DNA of 37,633 nucleotides from Microbacteriaceae bacterium (GCA_014378715.1 JACMNE010000007.1:1-37633); one strand, 5' to 3'. Counted from the stretch's first letter, positions 17,042 through 25,516 are shown. Numbers and translations: made by a program. The notes: generated by a model not told the origin, from the sequence alone.

Positions 17042-17077
17042 GATGCGCGCACCGTTGGTTCACCTGGGGGAAAGACC

Positions 17078-18592
17078 ATGGATATACGCCTCATTGTGGC
17101 GCTCGTTCTGGGGATCGCGACCATCATCGTCCTGGTGCTCCGCACCCGGGTCGATGCGTTCGTCGCCCTGCTGCTCGCCGCGGTGGTGACAGGGGCCGTC
17201 GCTGGCCAGCCGGCGCTCGAGATCATCACCGCGATCACCACTGGATTCGGAAACACGCTCGCGTCGATCGGCATCGTGATCGGTCTCGGGGTGGGGATCG
17301 GCAAGATCCTCGAGGTCTCCGGTGCCGCACGGTCGATCGCACTGGCGTTCCTCAAGCTCTTCGGCAAGGGCCGCGAGGCCTGGGCGATGGGCAGCGTCGG
17401 TGCCCTCGTGTCGGTGCCGGTCTTCTGCGACGCGGGCTACGTGATCATGAACCCGCTCGCCCGCTCGATCGCCCGCGTCAAGCGCGGTGGCTACGTGACG
17501 ATCGCCCTCGCCCTCGGTGCCGGCATGACCCTCACCCACCACCTCGTGCCGCCGACACCCGGACCGCTCGCGGTCGCCGGCATCCTCGGCGCCGACCTCG
17601 GCATGCTCATCCTCGCCGGCAGCATCTTCACCGTGCTCCTGCTGCCGATCGTGGTGCTCTACGCCACGTGGATCGGCCCGAAGCTCGAGTCGTCGGTCAG
17701 CGAGAAGGTGCGCGAGGCCGTGTACGGCACGGTCGCGGCTGACTCGGGAACCCGATCGGCCGGAACCGGCGGCCACACCGCGCTGCTCGACGGGCCGCGC
17801 GGCGATGCCGTCGACGGGAGTAGCTCGTCGATTGACGATTCCCCCTCCGACCAGGCAGCGGATGTCCTCGGCACCCCGCCTCCCGGAGCAAAGCCGCACC
17901 GGGTCAACGCGTTCCTCGGGTCGCTGCCGCTCGTCATCCCGCTGCTGCTCATCCTCGCGAACACCGCGGGGACCGCGATCGACAAGAGCATGCAGGGCGC
18001 GCTCACCGGCGACTACACCCCGGCCGACTGGGTCGTGCCGCTCGCCTTCGTCGGCAACCCCGTTGTGGCGCTCATCATCGGCATCCTGCTCGCCGTCTAC
18101 GTGCTGCTGCCCAGGTGGACGCCGCGCTCGAAGGTGCACGGATGGCTGTCGGAGGCCGCGGCATCCGCTGGCCTGATCATTCTGATCACGGGAGCGGGCG
18201 GGGCGCTCGGGCAGGTGCTGCGCACCTCGGGCGTCGGCGACGCGCTCGCTGAGGCGATCGGGTCGACGAACCTGCCAGCGTTCCTCATCCCGTTCCTGAT
18301 CGCGACGGTCGTGCGTGTCGCGCAGGGCTCCGGCACGGTCGCGATGATCACCGCCGCGGCCGTCTCGGCGCCTCTCGTGCTGACGCTCGGGATCGACCCG
18401 ATCGTCGCCGCGCTCGCCTGCACCGCCGGATCGATGGTCTTCAGCTACTTCAACGACTCGTACTTCTGGGTCGTGACGACCTTCACCGGCCTGTCGGGAA
18501 CGGGCGCACTGAAGGGCTGGTCGGGAATCACAACGGCCGTCTGGGCCGGCTCGATCCCGCTGCTCTTCTTGGCGAACGCCATCCTCGGCTGA
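17078..18592 (+). CDS. GntP family permease (gluconate:H+ symporter type)
   Basis: A 504-residue inner-membrane protein of the GntP family, which imports gluconate and related hydroxy or sugar acids with protons. Seen: ASIGIVIGLGVGIGKILEVSG, VFCDAGYVIMNPLARSIA, THHLVPPTPGPLAVAGILGA and the C-terminal VRVAQGSGTVAMITAAA, all hallmark segments. About 12 hydrophobic segments. A hydrophilic, Ser/Asp-rich loop of about 70 residues (roughly 212-283) in the middle looks longer than usual. Strong RBS GGGGGAAAG before the ATG. It is a single gene between the polyol cluster and the uronate cluster, so it may serve either or act alone. Confidence 0.9.
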   Translation: MDIRLIVALVLGIATIIVLVLRTRVDAFVALLLAAVVTGAVAGQPALEIITAITTGFGNTLASIGIVIGLGVGIGKILEVSGAARSIALAFLKLFGKGREAWAMGSVGALVSVPVFCDAGYVIMNPLARSIARVKRGGYVTIALALGAGMTLTHHLVPPTPGPLAVAGILGADLGMLILAGSIFTVLLLPIVVLYATWIGPKLESSVSEKVREAVYGTVAADSGTRSAGTGGHTALLDGPRGDAVDGSSSSIDDSPSDQAADVLGTPPPGAKPHRVNAFLGSLPLVIPLLLILANTAGTAIDKSMQGALTGDYTPADWVVPLAFVGNPVVALIIGILLAVYVLLPRWTPRSKVHGWLSEAAASAGLIILITGAGGALGQVLRTSGVGDALAEAIGSTNLPAFLIPFLIATVVRVAQGSGTVAMITAAAVSAPLVLTLGIDPIVAALACTAGSMVFSYFNDSYFWVVTTFTGLSGTGALKGWSGITTAVWAGSIPLLFLANAILG

Positions 18593-18613
18593 CCGGGGCG
18601 TCTACCTGCTCGC

Positions 18614-18780
18614 CCATCATTCAGGAGATCGGGCAGACCTGGCGTGCTGGCCTCGTCCATCATTCAGGAGTTTCAGTGCGAAGTCGCCCCAAGCAATCGA
18701 TATCTCCGGCGAAATGGGACCAAATCCGCCGAAACTCCTGAATGATGGCGATGACCAGCAGCCACAACTCCTGAATGATG
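18614..18780. repeat. REP-like element: four copies of CATCATTCAGGAG in nested inverted and direct arrangement
   Basis: Copies lie at 18615-18627 and 18658-18670 on the plus strand, and at 18735-18747 and 18768-18780 inverted. The inner pair extends to a perfect 18-bp inverted repeat (18657-18674 and 18731-18748; CCATCATTCAGGAGTTTC) around a 56-bp centre. It lies between convergent genes (GntP and the leftward permease), so it could form a large cruciform, act as a two-way terminator or be a small mobile repeat. No transposase or target-site duplication is visible. Confidence 0.8.
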
Positions 18781-18855
18781 ACCGGCTACTGCCCGGGGAT
18801 GTCGTGGTCGTACTGGGTGCTCGGCGTCGCCTTCGGGGCGGTGCGCACGCACGAC

Positions 18856-19842
18856 CTATTTCACGACGCCGATCCTCGACCGGTCGATCGTGAGGACGAC
18901 CGCGGCGATGATGACAACACCGTAGACGATCTGCTCGAAGCTGGGGTCGACCCCGACCGCCGAAAGCCCCACGCGCAGCATCACGATGATGAGGGCACCG
19001 ATCAGTGTCTTGATCGCTCCGCCCACCCCGCCCGTGATGGCGGTTCCACCGATCACGACGGCGGCGATGGCGGGGAGCTGCAGGCTGTCCGCGAGCGTGG
19101 GTCCGCCGCTCCGCTGGCTCGCTGCGAGCATGACTCCTGCCAGCCCGGAGAACAACCCGCACAGCGTGAACGCGAGGATCCTGATCCGCACGGTCGACCC
19201 GCCCGACATCAGCAGCGCCTTCTCCGCGAGGCCGATGGCATGGAATGACTTTCCACTCGCGAGCACACGCATGGCGACCGAGATCACGATGGCCACGACG
19301 ATCACCAGCAGCGCCGAGAGCGGAAGCTGTGCCACGCGCAGGTCGGTGATCCATCCGATCGCCTCGTACCCCGTGCTGATACGGATGGTGCTCGCTCCGG
19401 AGATGGCCAGACCGAGCCCGCTGTACAGCCCGAGTGCACCCAGGGTGGCGATAAACGAGGGGATCTGGGCCTTGGCGATCACGAAGCCATTGATCAAGCC
19501 GATGAGGGTCGTGGTGGCCAGCATCGCGAGGACGCCGAGGGCACCGAGCTCAGGAATCCAGAGCGCGAGCAGGACCGTGCCGAACGACGCGGTCACGGCG
19601 AAGGACAGGTCGATGCCGCCGGTCAGGATGACGAACATCTGCCCCAGAGCCAGGAGCAGGATGGGCGCCATCGACTCGAGCAGTCCCCGAACACTCGCGA
19701 TACCCACGAAGTTGGGCTGCTGGCTGGTGACGATGAGGACGAGGACCACGAGAACGGCGAGGGGAAGGATCGAGACGGCTCGCCCCTTCCAGTCGATCTG
19801 TTCGATCACTCTGGGCGACGACGTGAGAAGTGTCTGGGTCAT
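18856..19842 (-). CDS. Monosaccharide ABC transporter permease (CUT2, RbsC-like), second copy
   Basis: A 328-residue permease with about ten hydrophobic segments. Family marks are GQMFVILTGGIDLSFAV, the NGFVIAKAQIPSFIATLG segment, VIGGTAITGGVGGAIKTLIG and the ending SFEQIVYGVVIIAAVVL. It is the last gene of the leftward operon, 3 bp after the ATPase. It differs clearly from the other permease (21363-22373), so the transporter probably works with two unlike permeases as a heterodimer. Confidence 0.92.
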   Translation of the reverse strand: MTQTLLTSSPRVIEQIDWKGRAVSILPLAVLVVLVLIVTSQQPNFVGIASVRGLLESMAPILLLALGQMFVILTGGIDLSFAVTASFGTVLLALWIPELGALGVLAMLATTTLIGLINGFVIAKAQIPSFIATLGALGLYSGLGLAISGASTIRISTGYEAIGWITDLRVAQLPLSALLVIVVAIVISVAMRVLASGKSFHAIGLAEKALLMSGGSTVRIRILAFTLCGLFSGLAGVMLAASQRSGGPTLADSLQLPAIAAVVIGGTAITGGVGGAIKTLIGALIIVMLRVGLSAVGVDPSFEQIVYGVVIIAAVVLTIDRSRIGVVK

Positions 19843-19845
19843 GAG

Positions 19846-21366
19846 CTAAACCATCTGTTCGACGAGGTCAACGGGAAGGGGTTTCTGGCCTGGCGCGGCG
19901 TCGAACCTGCGCTGGATCTCGCCGTCCCGCATGACGATGATCGAGTGACTCAGCGCGATGGTCTCCTCCAGGGTGTCCGCCAGGAGCACGATGCCTATTC
20001 CTTGGTCGCAGAGTGCCCGGATGAAGGTGTACACGTCCTCCTTGGCGCCGACATCCAGTCCCCGCGTCGGGTGGTCGAGGATCAGCACCTTCAGGCGCGG
20101 CGAGTTCAGCCATTTCGCGAGAACCACCTTCTGCTGGTTTCCACCGCTGAGATTGTTGATGTTGGTGTTCCGGCTGGGAGTGCGGATCCTGAGGCGACTG
20201 ATCCACTCGTCGGCGACCTGCCGCGCCTTGTTCACCATCATGAACGGCCCAACGCTGACCGGTCGGGAGTCGGCGAGGAAGATGTTCTCCTGCACACTCA
20301 TGCTCTGTGCGATGCCCTCGATCCGGCGCTCCGCGGGGATGTATCCGAACCCCGCGGCGACGGCGCCCACCGGCGAGGAGAACCGCACGCTTGTGCCGTC
20401 GAGAAGGATCGTTCCCGAGTCACAGCCCTCTGCACCGAAAAGCACCCGGGTGAGTTCCTCCCGGCCCGACCCCAGTACACCCGCAATCCCCACGACTTCG
20501 CCCTTCCGCACGTCGAACGACACGTCAGAGAACGCCTTCTGTCGCGAGAGACCATCGACTTTGAGGAGCACGTCGGCACCGACGACCGACTTCTGGTCGC
20601 CTTCCCGATAGAACTCCGCGGAGCTCTCCCGCCCCACCATCAGGCGATGCAGCTCATCCGTGTCTGCGGTCTCGGGGTTCCGCTCCGCGACACAGACCCC
20701 ATCCTTGAGGATGTAGACGCGGTCTGACACACGAAGGACCTCGTCGAGCCGGTGGGACACAAAGACAACCGAGGCGATCTGTCGCAGCCGGTCGATCTGC
20801 GCGAACAGAACTTCGAGTTCATCCCCCTCGAGCACGCTCGACGGTTCGTCCAGCACGATCACCGGTTCATCCGCGGTGTACTCCTCGACGCCGAGCGCCT
20901 TCGCCAACTCGACCATCTGGCGTTGGGCGAAGGTGAGGTCTTCGACCCCAGCAGTCGGGGAGATGGGGGACCCGATCTTGTCGAGTTGCTTCTGGGCCTT
21001 CCGGTTCAGCACCTTCCAGTTGTAGATGCCGCCGACGACGGCATCGCCCTCGGCCCCCAGCAGGATGTTCTCTGCCACTGTGACGCTCGTCACCAGGGAC
21101 TGCTCCTGGTGGACCATGCCGATGCCCGCTGCCGCCGATTCCTTGACAGTCCGGAAAACGATCTTCTTGCCATTCCGCAGGATTTCCCCCGAATCCGGCT
21201 GATAGATGCCGGACAGGATCTTCAGAAGCGTCGACTTGCCGGCGCCGTTCTCGCCGATGAGCCCCACCACCTCGTGTCGTCTCACTTCGAATGACACGTC
21301 ATTCAGGGCGACGACGCCCTTGAACGACTTGGTGAGATTCTTGACCTGCAGCACTGGAGCACTCAT
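19846..21366 (-). CDS. Sugar ABC transporter ATP-binding protein (two domains, RbsA-like)
   Basis: A 506-residue cytoplasmic ATPase with two fused ABC domains that drives CUT2 monosaccharide import. Domain 1: Walker A GENGAGKST (38-46), VHQEQ Q-loop, an LTFAQRQMVELAKAL signature and Walker B VIVLDEPSS. Domain 2: a degenerate Walker A (GVLGSGREE, no Lys), normal for this family, and an intact signature NLSGGNQQKV with LILDHPTRGLDVG. The start at 21366 is used because it overlaps the upstream permease stop as ATGA and begins at the conserved region; a GTG-led extension upstream would run into the permease gene. Confidence 0.94.
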   Translation of the reverse strand: MSAPVLQVKNLTKSFKGVVALNDVSFEVRRHEVVGLIGENGAGKSTLLKILSGIYQPDSGEILRNGKKIVFRTVKESAAAGIGMVHQEQSLVTSVTVAENILLGAEGDAVVGGIYNWKVLNRKAQKQLDKIGSPISPTAGVEDLTFAQRQMVELAKALGVEEYTADEPVIVLDEPSSVLEGDELEVLFAQIDRLRQIASVVFVSHRLDEVLRVSDRVYILKDGVCVAERNPETADTDELHRLMVGRESSAEFYREGDQKSVVGADVLLKVDGLSRQKAFSDVSFDVRKGEVVGIAGVLGSGREELTRVLFGAEGCDSGTILLDGTSVRFSSPVGAVAAGFGYIPAERRIEGIAQSMSVQENIFLADSRPVSVGPFMMVNKARQVADEWISRLRIRTPSRNTNINNLSGGNQQKVVLAKWLNSPRLKVLILDHPTRGLDVGAKEDVYTFIRALCDQGIGIVLLADTLEETIALSHSIIVMRDGEIQRRFDAAPGQKPLPVDLVEQMV

Positions 21367-22373
21367 TTGATGACACGCACCCTTCGTCGAAGTGACCATC
21401 CGCTGGCGACAACGGCAATGACGATCACCAGTCCCTGGACCGCGGTCTGGATGTAGATGCTCACTCCGATGAGAATGAGACCGTTGGCGAGCACGGTGAT
21501 GATCGCGGCGCCGACGAGCGTGCGCAACACCCCACCGCGTCCTCCGATGAGGAGGGTTCCACCGAGCACAACCGCGGTGATGGCGGGGAACAGGAAGCCG
21601 AGCCCGATCGTCGGGTCTCCGACCCCCAGTTGCGTCGCGGCCATCACGCCGGCCAGTCCCGACCCGGTGCCGGAGAGGACAAAGGAGTAGATCTTGTACT
21701 TCTTGATGTTGATGCCGGACAACCGGGCGATCGGCTCGTCACCACCGATGACATAGCCGTAGCGGCCCACCCGCGTATAGCGCTGGATGAGCACGGCGAT
21801 GACGAGGACCAGTGCCGCGAGGAAGACGAGTTTGGAGACACCGAAGACCTTGTCGACGCCGAGACTCCGAAGCCCCTGATCGAGGAGTTGCGGAGCCCGG
21901 CCGCCGAAGAGCACCGTGGCGATGCCGATGCCGACCGCCCCCATTCCCAGCGTGACCATAAAGGAGGGGATGCCGAGCCTGACGTGGAGGATTCCGTTGA
22001 CCAGGCCGAACAGCGACCCGGTCAGGACCCCGGCCAGGGCGGCCAGAATGCCGAACTGGAAATCGTTGCGGTCGTTGGTCGCCAGCAGGACGAACACGAG
22101 GGACGAGGAGGCCATGACCCCCTCGGCTGACAGGTCGATGCTCCCGAGAAGGATGACGAATGTCAGCCCGACCCCGAGAACCAACAGGATCGACAACTGG
22201 GTCAGCAGGACGCTGATGTTCCCCGGATTCGCGAACGTGTCGCTCGCGAAGGTGAAGAAGATCAGGAGGAGCAGGAGGACCACGAGCGGGCCGCCGCCCA
22301 GAAGCATCCGCTTGATGCGGACCCCCGGGGAGACAGAGACCGACGCGCCAAGCGACGGAGGGGAGCTGGTCAT
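21363..22373 (-). CDS. Monosaccharide ABC transporter permease (CUT2, RbsC/XylH-like), first copy
   Basis: A 336-residue permease with a hydrophilic N-terminal 24 residues, then about ten hydrophobic segments. Marks: GVGLTFVILLGSIDLSAEG, NGILHVRLGIPSFMVTLG, RYGYVIGGDEPIARLSGINI and VVLGGTLLIGGRGGVLRTL. It is separated from the binding-protein gene by 75 bp containing a strong hairpin, and overlaps the ATPase gene by 4 bp. Confidence 0.93.
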   Translation of the reverse strand: MTSSPPSLGASVSVSPGVRIKRMLLGGGPLVVLLLLLIFFTFASDTFANPGNISVLLTQLSILLVLGVGLTFVILLGSIDLSAEGVMASSSLVFVLLATNDRNDFQFGILAALAGVLTGSLFGLVNGILHVRLGIPSFMVTLGMGAVGIGIATVLFGGRAPQLLDQGLRSLGVDKVFGVSKLVFLAALVLVIAVLIQRYTRVGRYGYVIGGDEPIARLSGINIKKYKIYSFVLSGTGSGLAGVMAATQLGVGDPTIGLGFLFPAITAVVLGGTLLIGGRGGVLRTLVGAAIITVLANGLILIGVSIYIQTAVQGLVIVIAVVASGWSLRRRVRVIK

Positions 22374-22404
22374 TGAGGATCTCGATCGTTGTGGTGGGGC
22401 GTGG

Positions 22405-22438
22405 CGACGGCCGGGTTGCTCAGGCGACCCGGCCGTCG
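22405..22438 (-). other. Intercistronic hairpin between binding-protein and permease genes (uronate operon)
   Basis: CGACGGCCGGGT (22405-22416) and ACCCGGCCGTCG (22427-22438) form a perfect 12-bp stem with a 10-base loop. There is no U-run on its 3' side in the leftward transcript, so it is more likely an mRNA-stabilising or partial-attenuation element than a full terminator. Confidence 0.7.
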
Positions 22439-22448
22439 TGGGGGTGGA

Positions 22449-23558
22449 TCAGTTGATCGGACCCTGGCTGCGACCGAAGGGGTCGTCGAAGTCGGCCTGG
22501 AGGTCCGAGATCGCCGGGGTCGAGAGGAAGTCGCCGACATTGTCCGGGGTGACGATGATCTGCTTCCCATAGAAGGCACGTTCGTCATGGCTGAGGTCGG
22601 AGACCTTGATCTCACCGATGGCCGCCTTGTAGGCCAGCGAGAGCGCCGCGCCACCCTGCCAGAACGCGTCGGAGGACACGGTGGCGACGAAACCGCTCGT
22701 GCCCGACTGGATGGCCTCGAGAGCCTGGGGGACAGCATCGAAACCGATGATCGGGATCTGGCCTTCGAGTCCGGCCGCCTTCACGGCTTCCAGCGCTCCC
22801 AGTGCCATCTCGTCGTTGGCCGCCCAGATGCCCTTGACCGCGTCACCGTGCTTGGCGAGCAGCGTCTGGGTGACGGTCAGAGCCTCCGACCGACTCCAGT
22901 TGGCGGTCTGCTGGTCGAGGAGTTCAATCCCCGGGGCTTCGGCCAGGGCCGCTTCGAGTCCCTGATAGCGCTGTTTGGACGACGTGTTGTCGAGGATGCC
23001 CTGGATGGCGATGATTCCGCCCTCGTTGCCCATCGCGTCGAACAGTTTCGCCGACACCTCCTTGCCGCTCACCGTGCCGTCGAAGCTGATGTGGGCGACC
23101 CAGTGGTCTCCGACATCCCACGGGTTCAGGTCGTCAGGCTTGTTCCACTGCGTGACGACATAACCGCCGGCATCGGTGACTGCGCGGACGATCGCCTCGG
23201 TGTCCGAGGAGGTGTTGGGGTCGACGTTGAGCGCATAGATCTTGCCGGAGGCGGCGAGCGCCTTGATCCCGGACAGCTGCTTCTGCGAGTCGGCCTCGTC
23301 GGTGATGACGACCAGTTCCTTGTCGATCGAGTCCGCGAAGAGCTGTCCGCCCGCGACCCAGTTCGCGTGATACGAGTTCGAGAGGCTTCGAACGCTTTCG
23401 ACGATTTCGACGTCGGCGGCCGCGCCTGTCGCCCCCGCTGAAGCATCCTCGGGAGCTGACGAGCAGCCCACGAGAGCCATTGCGGCGACGGTGAACACGG
23501 CTGCCGATGTGACCAGCCGGCGACGGGTTGACTGCCCAGTATGACGAGAGAAACTCAT
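22449..23558 (-). CDS. Sugar-binding lipoprotein (CUT2, RbsB-like)
   Basis: A 369-residue lipoprotein. The basic N-terminus (TRRRLVTS) is followed by a hydrophobic helix and the lipobox LVGC with Cys32. The mature part is a periplasmic-binding/LacI sugar-binding fold: ALAASGKIYALNVDPNTSSD, GIWAANDEMALGALEAVKAA and IPIIGFDAVPQALEAI. The ATG at 23558 has GGAG nine bases upstream; a frame-consistent start twelve codons earlier would place this RBS inside the gene. First gene of the transporter operon, preceded by two GTAG-N5-CTAC operators (23652-23664, 23735-23747). Confidence 0.92.
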   Translation of the reverse strand: MSFSRHTGQSTRRRLVTSAAVFTVAAMALVGCSSAPEDASAGATGAAADVEIVESVRSLSNSYHANWVAGGQLFADSIDKELVVITDEADSQKQLSGIKALAASGKIYALNVDPNTSSDTEAIVRAVTDAGGYVVTQWNKPDDLNPWDVGDHWVAHISFDGTVSGKEVSAKLFDAMGNEGGIIAIQGILDNTSSKQRYQGLEAALAEAPGIELLDQQTANWSRSEALTVTQTLLAKHGDAVKGIWAANDEMALGALEAVKAAGLEGQIPIIGFDAVPQALEAIQSGTSGFVATVSSDAFWQGGAALSLAYKAAIGEIKVSDLSHDERAFYGKQIIVTPDNVGDFLSTPAISDLQADFDDPFGRSQGPIN

Positions 23559-23651
23559 TTGCGATGTCTCCTTCACTTCGTTGTGATTGCGCATTCACTG
23601 CCCCGTGATTGCGGTGATCGCACCCTTGGTTGGTGGCGACCCTCTTATTAT

Positions 23652-23664
23652 GTAGCAAAACTAC
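23652..23664. promoter_or_regulatory. Operator C, GTAG-N5-CTAC palindrome
   Basis: GTAGCAAAACTAC, one of six 13-bp sites in this cluster. Leftward, its end runs directly into CATAAT, a likely -10 box for the binding-protein gene. Inferred target of the RpiR-family regulator at 28481-29392. Confidence 0.65.
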
Positions 23665-23677
23665 CCTTTTGCGGTAC

Positions 23678-23689
23678 TTTTCCGGAAAA
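23678..23689. promoter_or_regulatory. 12-bp perfect palindrome TTTTCCGGAAAA
   Basis: Lies 14 bp from operator C, on the upstream side of the likely leftward promoter. It could be the site of a second regulator. I see only one copy in the window. Confidence 0.35.
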
Positions 23690-23734
23690 CCATGAAAACT
23701 TTTGCGAGAAACCGGCAATCAGACCGAGACTTCA

Positions 23735-23747
23735 GTAGTGCTGCTAC
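23735..23747. promoter_or_regulatory. Operator D, GTAG-N5-CTAC palindrome
   Basis: GTAGTGCTGCTAC; the symmetry extends to CAGTAG/CTACTG (23733-23749). Its centre is 83 bp from the centre of operator C. It lies 14 bp past the kdgK stop codon. Confidence 0.65.
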
Positions 23748-23761
23748 TGGATAACTCAGGG

Positions 23762-24718
23762 TCATCGACAGACGGGATCTCGATCGGAGAATGCCTCGAG
23801 ATCGGAACGGCTCGGCATCCCCTCCCAGTCACCCGGCACCGTGCAGGCGCTGGCTCCTGCGGTGACGGCCGTTGTGACCCTCTGCTGCACGGATCGCCCC
23901 AGGAGGAAGTCAGCGAGGTACCCACCGACGAACGCATCACCGGCCCCGACCGTGTCGACAGCGGTCACGCTGATCGCCGGCTGTGTCACAAGCTCGTCAC
24001 CCGCGAGCACAACACATCCGTCGGCTCCGAGCTTGACCGCCACCTGGCGTGGGCCCATGGCCGTCACCCGCCGCGCGAGCTCGCCGAACTCGCCAAGCGG
24101 CGCAGCCCCTATCCCGGCGATCATCTCCAGTTCGTTGTCGCTGCCGAAGACGATGTCGGCCAGGGGCACCACGTGGGCGAATTCCTGGCCAGCAGTCTTC
24201 TCATCCCAGAGGCTCGAGCGGTAGTTGAGATCGAAGGAGACGAGCACCCCGCAGTCACGGGCGATCGAGATCGCCCGATGGACGGCGAGGCGCGCCTGTT
24301 CCGATACCCCGAGTGTGATGCCCGTGACGTGGAGGAGCGTGGCCGCTCGGATGAGCGCGGGATCGATGTCGTCCGGGGCTAGGCGTGAGCCTGCGCTCCC
24401 CCTGCGGTAGTACCAGACCCGGGTCGAGTTCGACGACTTCCGCTCTTTCACCATCAATCCGGTCGGGGCGCCCGCATCGCGAAGAGCGAGGACCGTGAGT
24501 CCTTCGGCCCGGAGCTCGCGCTCCACCAGGTCCCCCAGGCTGTCGTCGCCGACCCGTCCGATCCAGGTCGCGGGGACTCCGAGCCTGGTGAGTGCGATCG
24601 CCACGTTGCTTTCCGCGCCGCCGATACCGAGCGAGATGGGCGGAGAGTTCGACAGGGATCCGATCTCCGTCGATCTGACGAGCGCCATCGTCTCACCGAG
24701 AGTCACCACCGAGACCAC
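23762..24718 (-). CDS. kdgK: PfkB-family sugar kinase, probable 2-keto-3-deoxygluconate kinase
   Basis: A 318-residue ribokinase-fold enzyme expected to phosphorylate 2-keto-3-deoxygluconate (KDG) to KDPG. Seen: the N-terminal GGAESNVAIALTRLG motif (33-47), FDLNYRSSLW (162-171), which matches the FDxNYRxxLW stretch of KDG kinases, and the PfkB signature DTVGAGDAF with the catalytic base Asp261. The start is GTG (24718) with GAGG upstream, 3 bp after the kduD stop. Its place directly after kduI and kduD, whose products lead to KDG, is the main reason for the specific call; other acid-sugar kinases of the family are possible. Confidence 0.85.
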   Translation of the reverse strand: MVSVVTLGETMALVRSTEIGSLSNSPPISLGIGGAESNVAIALTRLGVPATWIGRVGDDSLGDLVERELRAEGLTVLALRDAGAPTGLMVKERKSSNSTRVWYYRRGSAGSRLAPDDIDPALIRAATLLHVTGITLGVSEQARLAVHRAISIARDCGVLVSFDLNYRSSLWDEKTAGQEFAHVVPLADIVFGSDNELEMIAGIGAAPLGEFGELARRVTAMGPRQVAVKLGADGCVVLAGDELVTQPAISVTAVDTVGAGDAFVGGYLADFLLGRSVQQRVTTAVTAGASACTVPGDWEGMPSRSDLEAFSDRDPVCR

Positions 24719-24721
24719 CCG

Positions 24722-25516
24722 CTACCTCGCCAGCCAGCCACCGTCGACAGGCAGCGTGATCCCGTTGACGTAGGCGGATGCCGGCGATGCGAGAAAGACG
24801 GCGGCGCCTCCGATATCGCTGGGAGCACCCCACCTGCCGGCAGGGATACGGGTCAGGATCGCGTCACTCCGGCCAGGATCGTTGCGCAGTGCGGCGGTGT
24901 TGTCGGTGCTGATGTACCCCGGGGCGATCGCGTTCACCGTCACCCCGCTGGCCGCCCACTCATTCGCCAGCGCCTTGGTGAGACCGGTGATGGCACTCTT
25001 CGAAGCGGTGTAGCCGGGCACGTTGACACCCCCCTGGAAGCTGAGCATGGAGGCGAGGAAGATCACCCGCCCCCTCCGCCGTTCGACGAACCCGCGTCCC
25101 AGCTCCCGCGCCAGAACGAACTGTGATCTGAGGTTCACGTCGATCACGTGGTCCCAGTCCGCGTCGCTGTGCTGTGCGGCCGGAGCACGACGGATCGTTC
25201 CGCCATTGTTGACGAGGATGTCGGCCTCCATGCCGGCCAACGAGGCCGCGAGTCGGGAAACCGCATCACGGTCCGAGAAGTCGGCTGCAATGGGCAGGAA
25301 CCGCCGACCCTCGGCCTCCACGGCCGACCGCGCCTCGCTGGGCCCCTGTGCGATCGTGGCGCTGACCCCGACGATGTCGGCACCCGCCCGCGCGAGTGCC
25401 CTGGCTATCTCCAGGCCGATTCCTCGGCTCACTCCGGTCACGACGGCGAGGTGACCGTCGATCCGGAACGGGTCCGGCCCGCCGCCCGGGCGCTCAGGCC
25501 CCGCGGCGTCGCTCAT
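24722..25516 (-). CDS. kduD: 2-dehydro-3-deoxy-D-gluconate 5-dehydrogenase KduD
   Basis: A 264-residue SDR that reduces 5-keto-KDG (2,5-diketo-3-deoxygluconate) to KDG with NAD(P)H. TGVSRGIG (27-34), NNGG (103-106, in place of the more common NNAG), Ser156, Tyr169 and Lys173. The KduD hallmarks are strong: ASMLSFQGG, VPGYTASKS, ALANEWAASGVTVNAIAPGY, RIPAGRWGAPSDIGG and the ending VDGGWLAR. Starts with ATG overlapping the kduI stop (ATGA). Confidence 0.95.
   Translation of the reverse strand: MSDAAGPERPGGGPDPFRIDGHLAVVTGVSRGIGLEIARALARAGADIVGVSATIAQGPSEARSAVEAEGRRFLPIAADFSDRDAVSRLAASLAGMEADILVNNGGTIRRAPAAQHSDADWDHVIDVNLRSQFVLARELGRGFVERRRGRVIFLASMLSFQGGVNVPGYTASKSAITGLTKALANEWAASGVTVNAIAPGYISTDNTAALRNDPGRSDAILTRIPAGRWGAPSDIGGAAVFLASPASAYVNGITLPVDGGWLAR

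Larger units (their letters stand above)
16678..17077. other. 400-bp interval: orphan C-terminal coding remnant plus GntP promoter
   Basis: The left two thirds hold the reading frame described at 16726-16974. The right part holds a promoter-like sequence and a small palindrome in front of the GntP gene. A copy of the GCGGATGTC word lies at 16722-16730 and supplies the ATG of the small frame. Confidence 0.4.
23559..23761. promoter_or_regulatory. Intergenic promoter/operator region of the CUT2 transporter operon
   Basis: This 203-bp gap between kdgK and the binding-protein gene is distinctly AT-richer than its surroundings. It holds operators C and D and the 12-bp palindrome TTTTCCGGAAAA (23678-23689). 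On the leftward strand, operator C is followed directly by ATAATAAG, giving a -10-like CATAAT, so repressor binding would cover the promoter. The gap gives the transporter genes a promoter separate from the kdu/kdg genes. Confidence 0.55.

Noticed and set aside
18614-18780. CRISPR array formed by the CATCATTCAGGAG repeats
   Set aside because: Only four short copies in opposing orientations with unequal spacers, and no cas genes.
20130-20500. Damaged second ATP-binding domain in the CUT2 ATPase (Walker A without Lys)
   Set aside because: The degenerate Walker A in the C-terminal domain is the normal state in RbsA/XylG-type ATPases.
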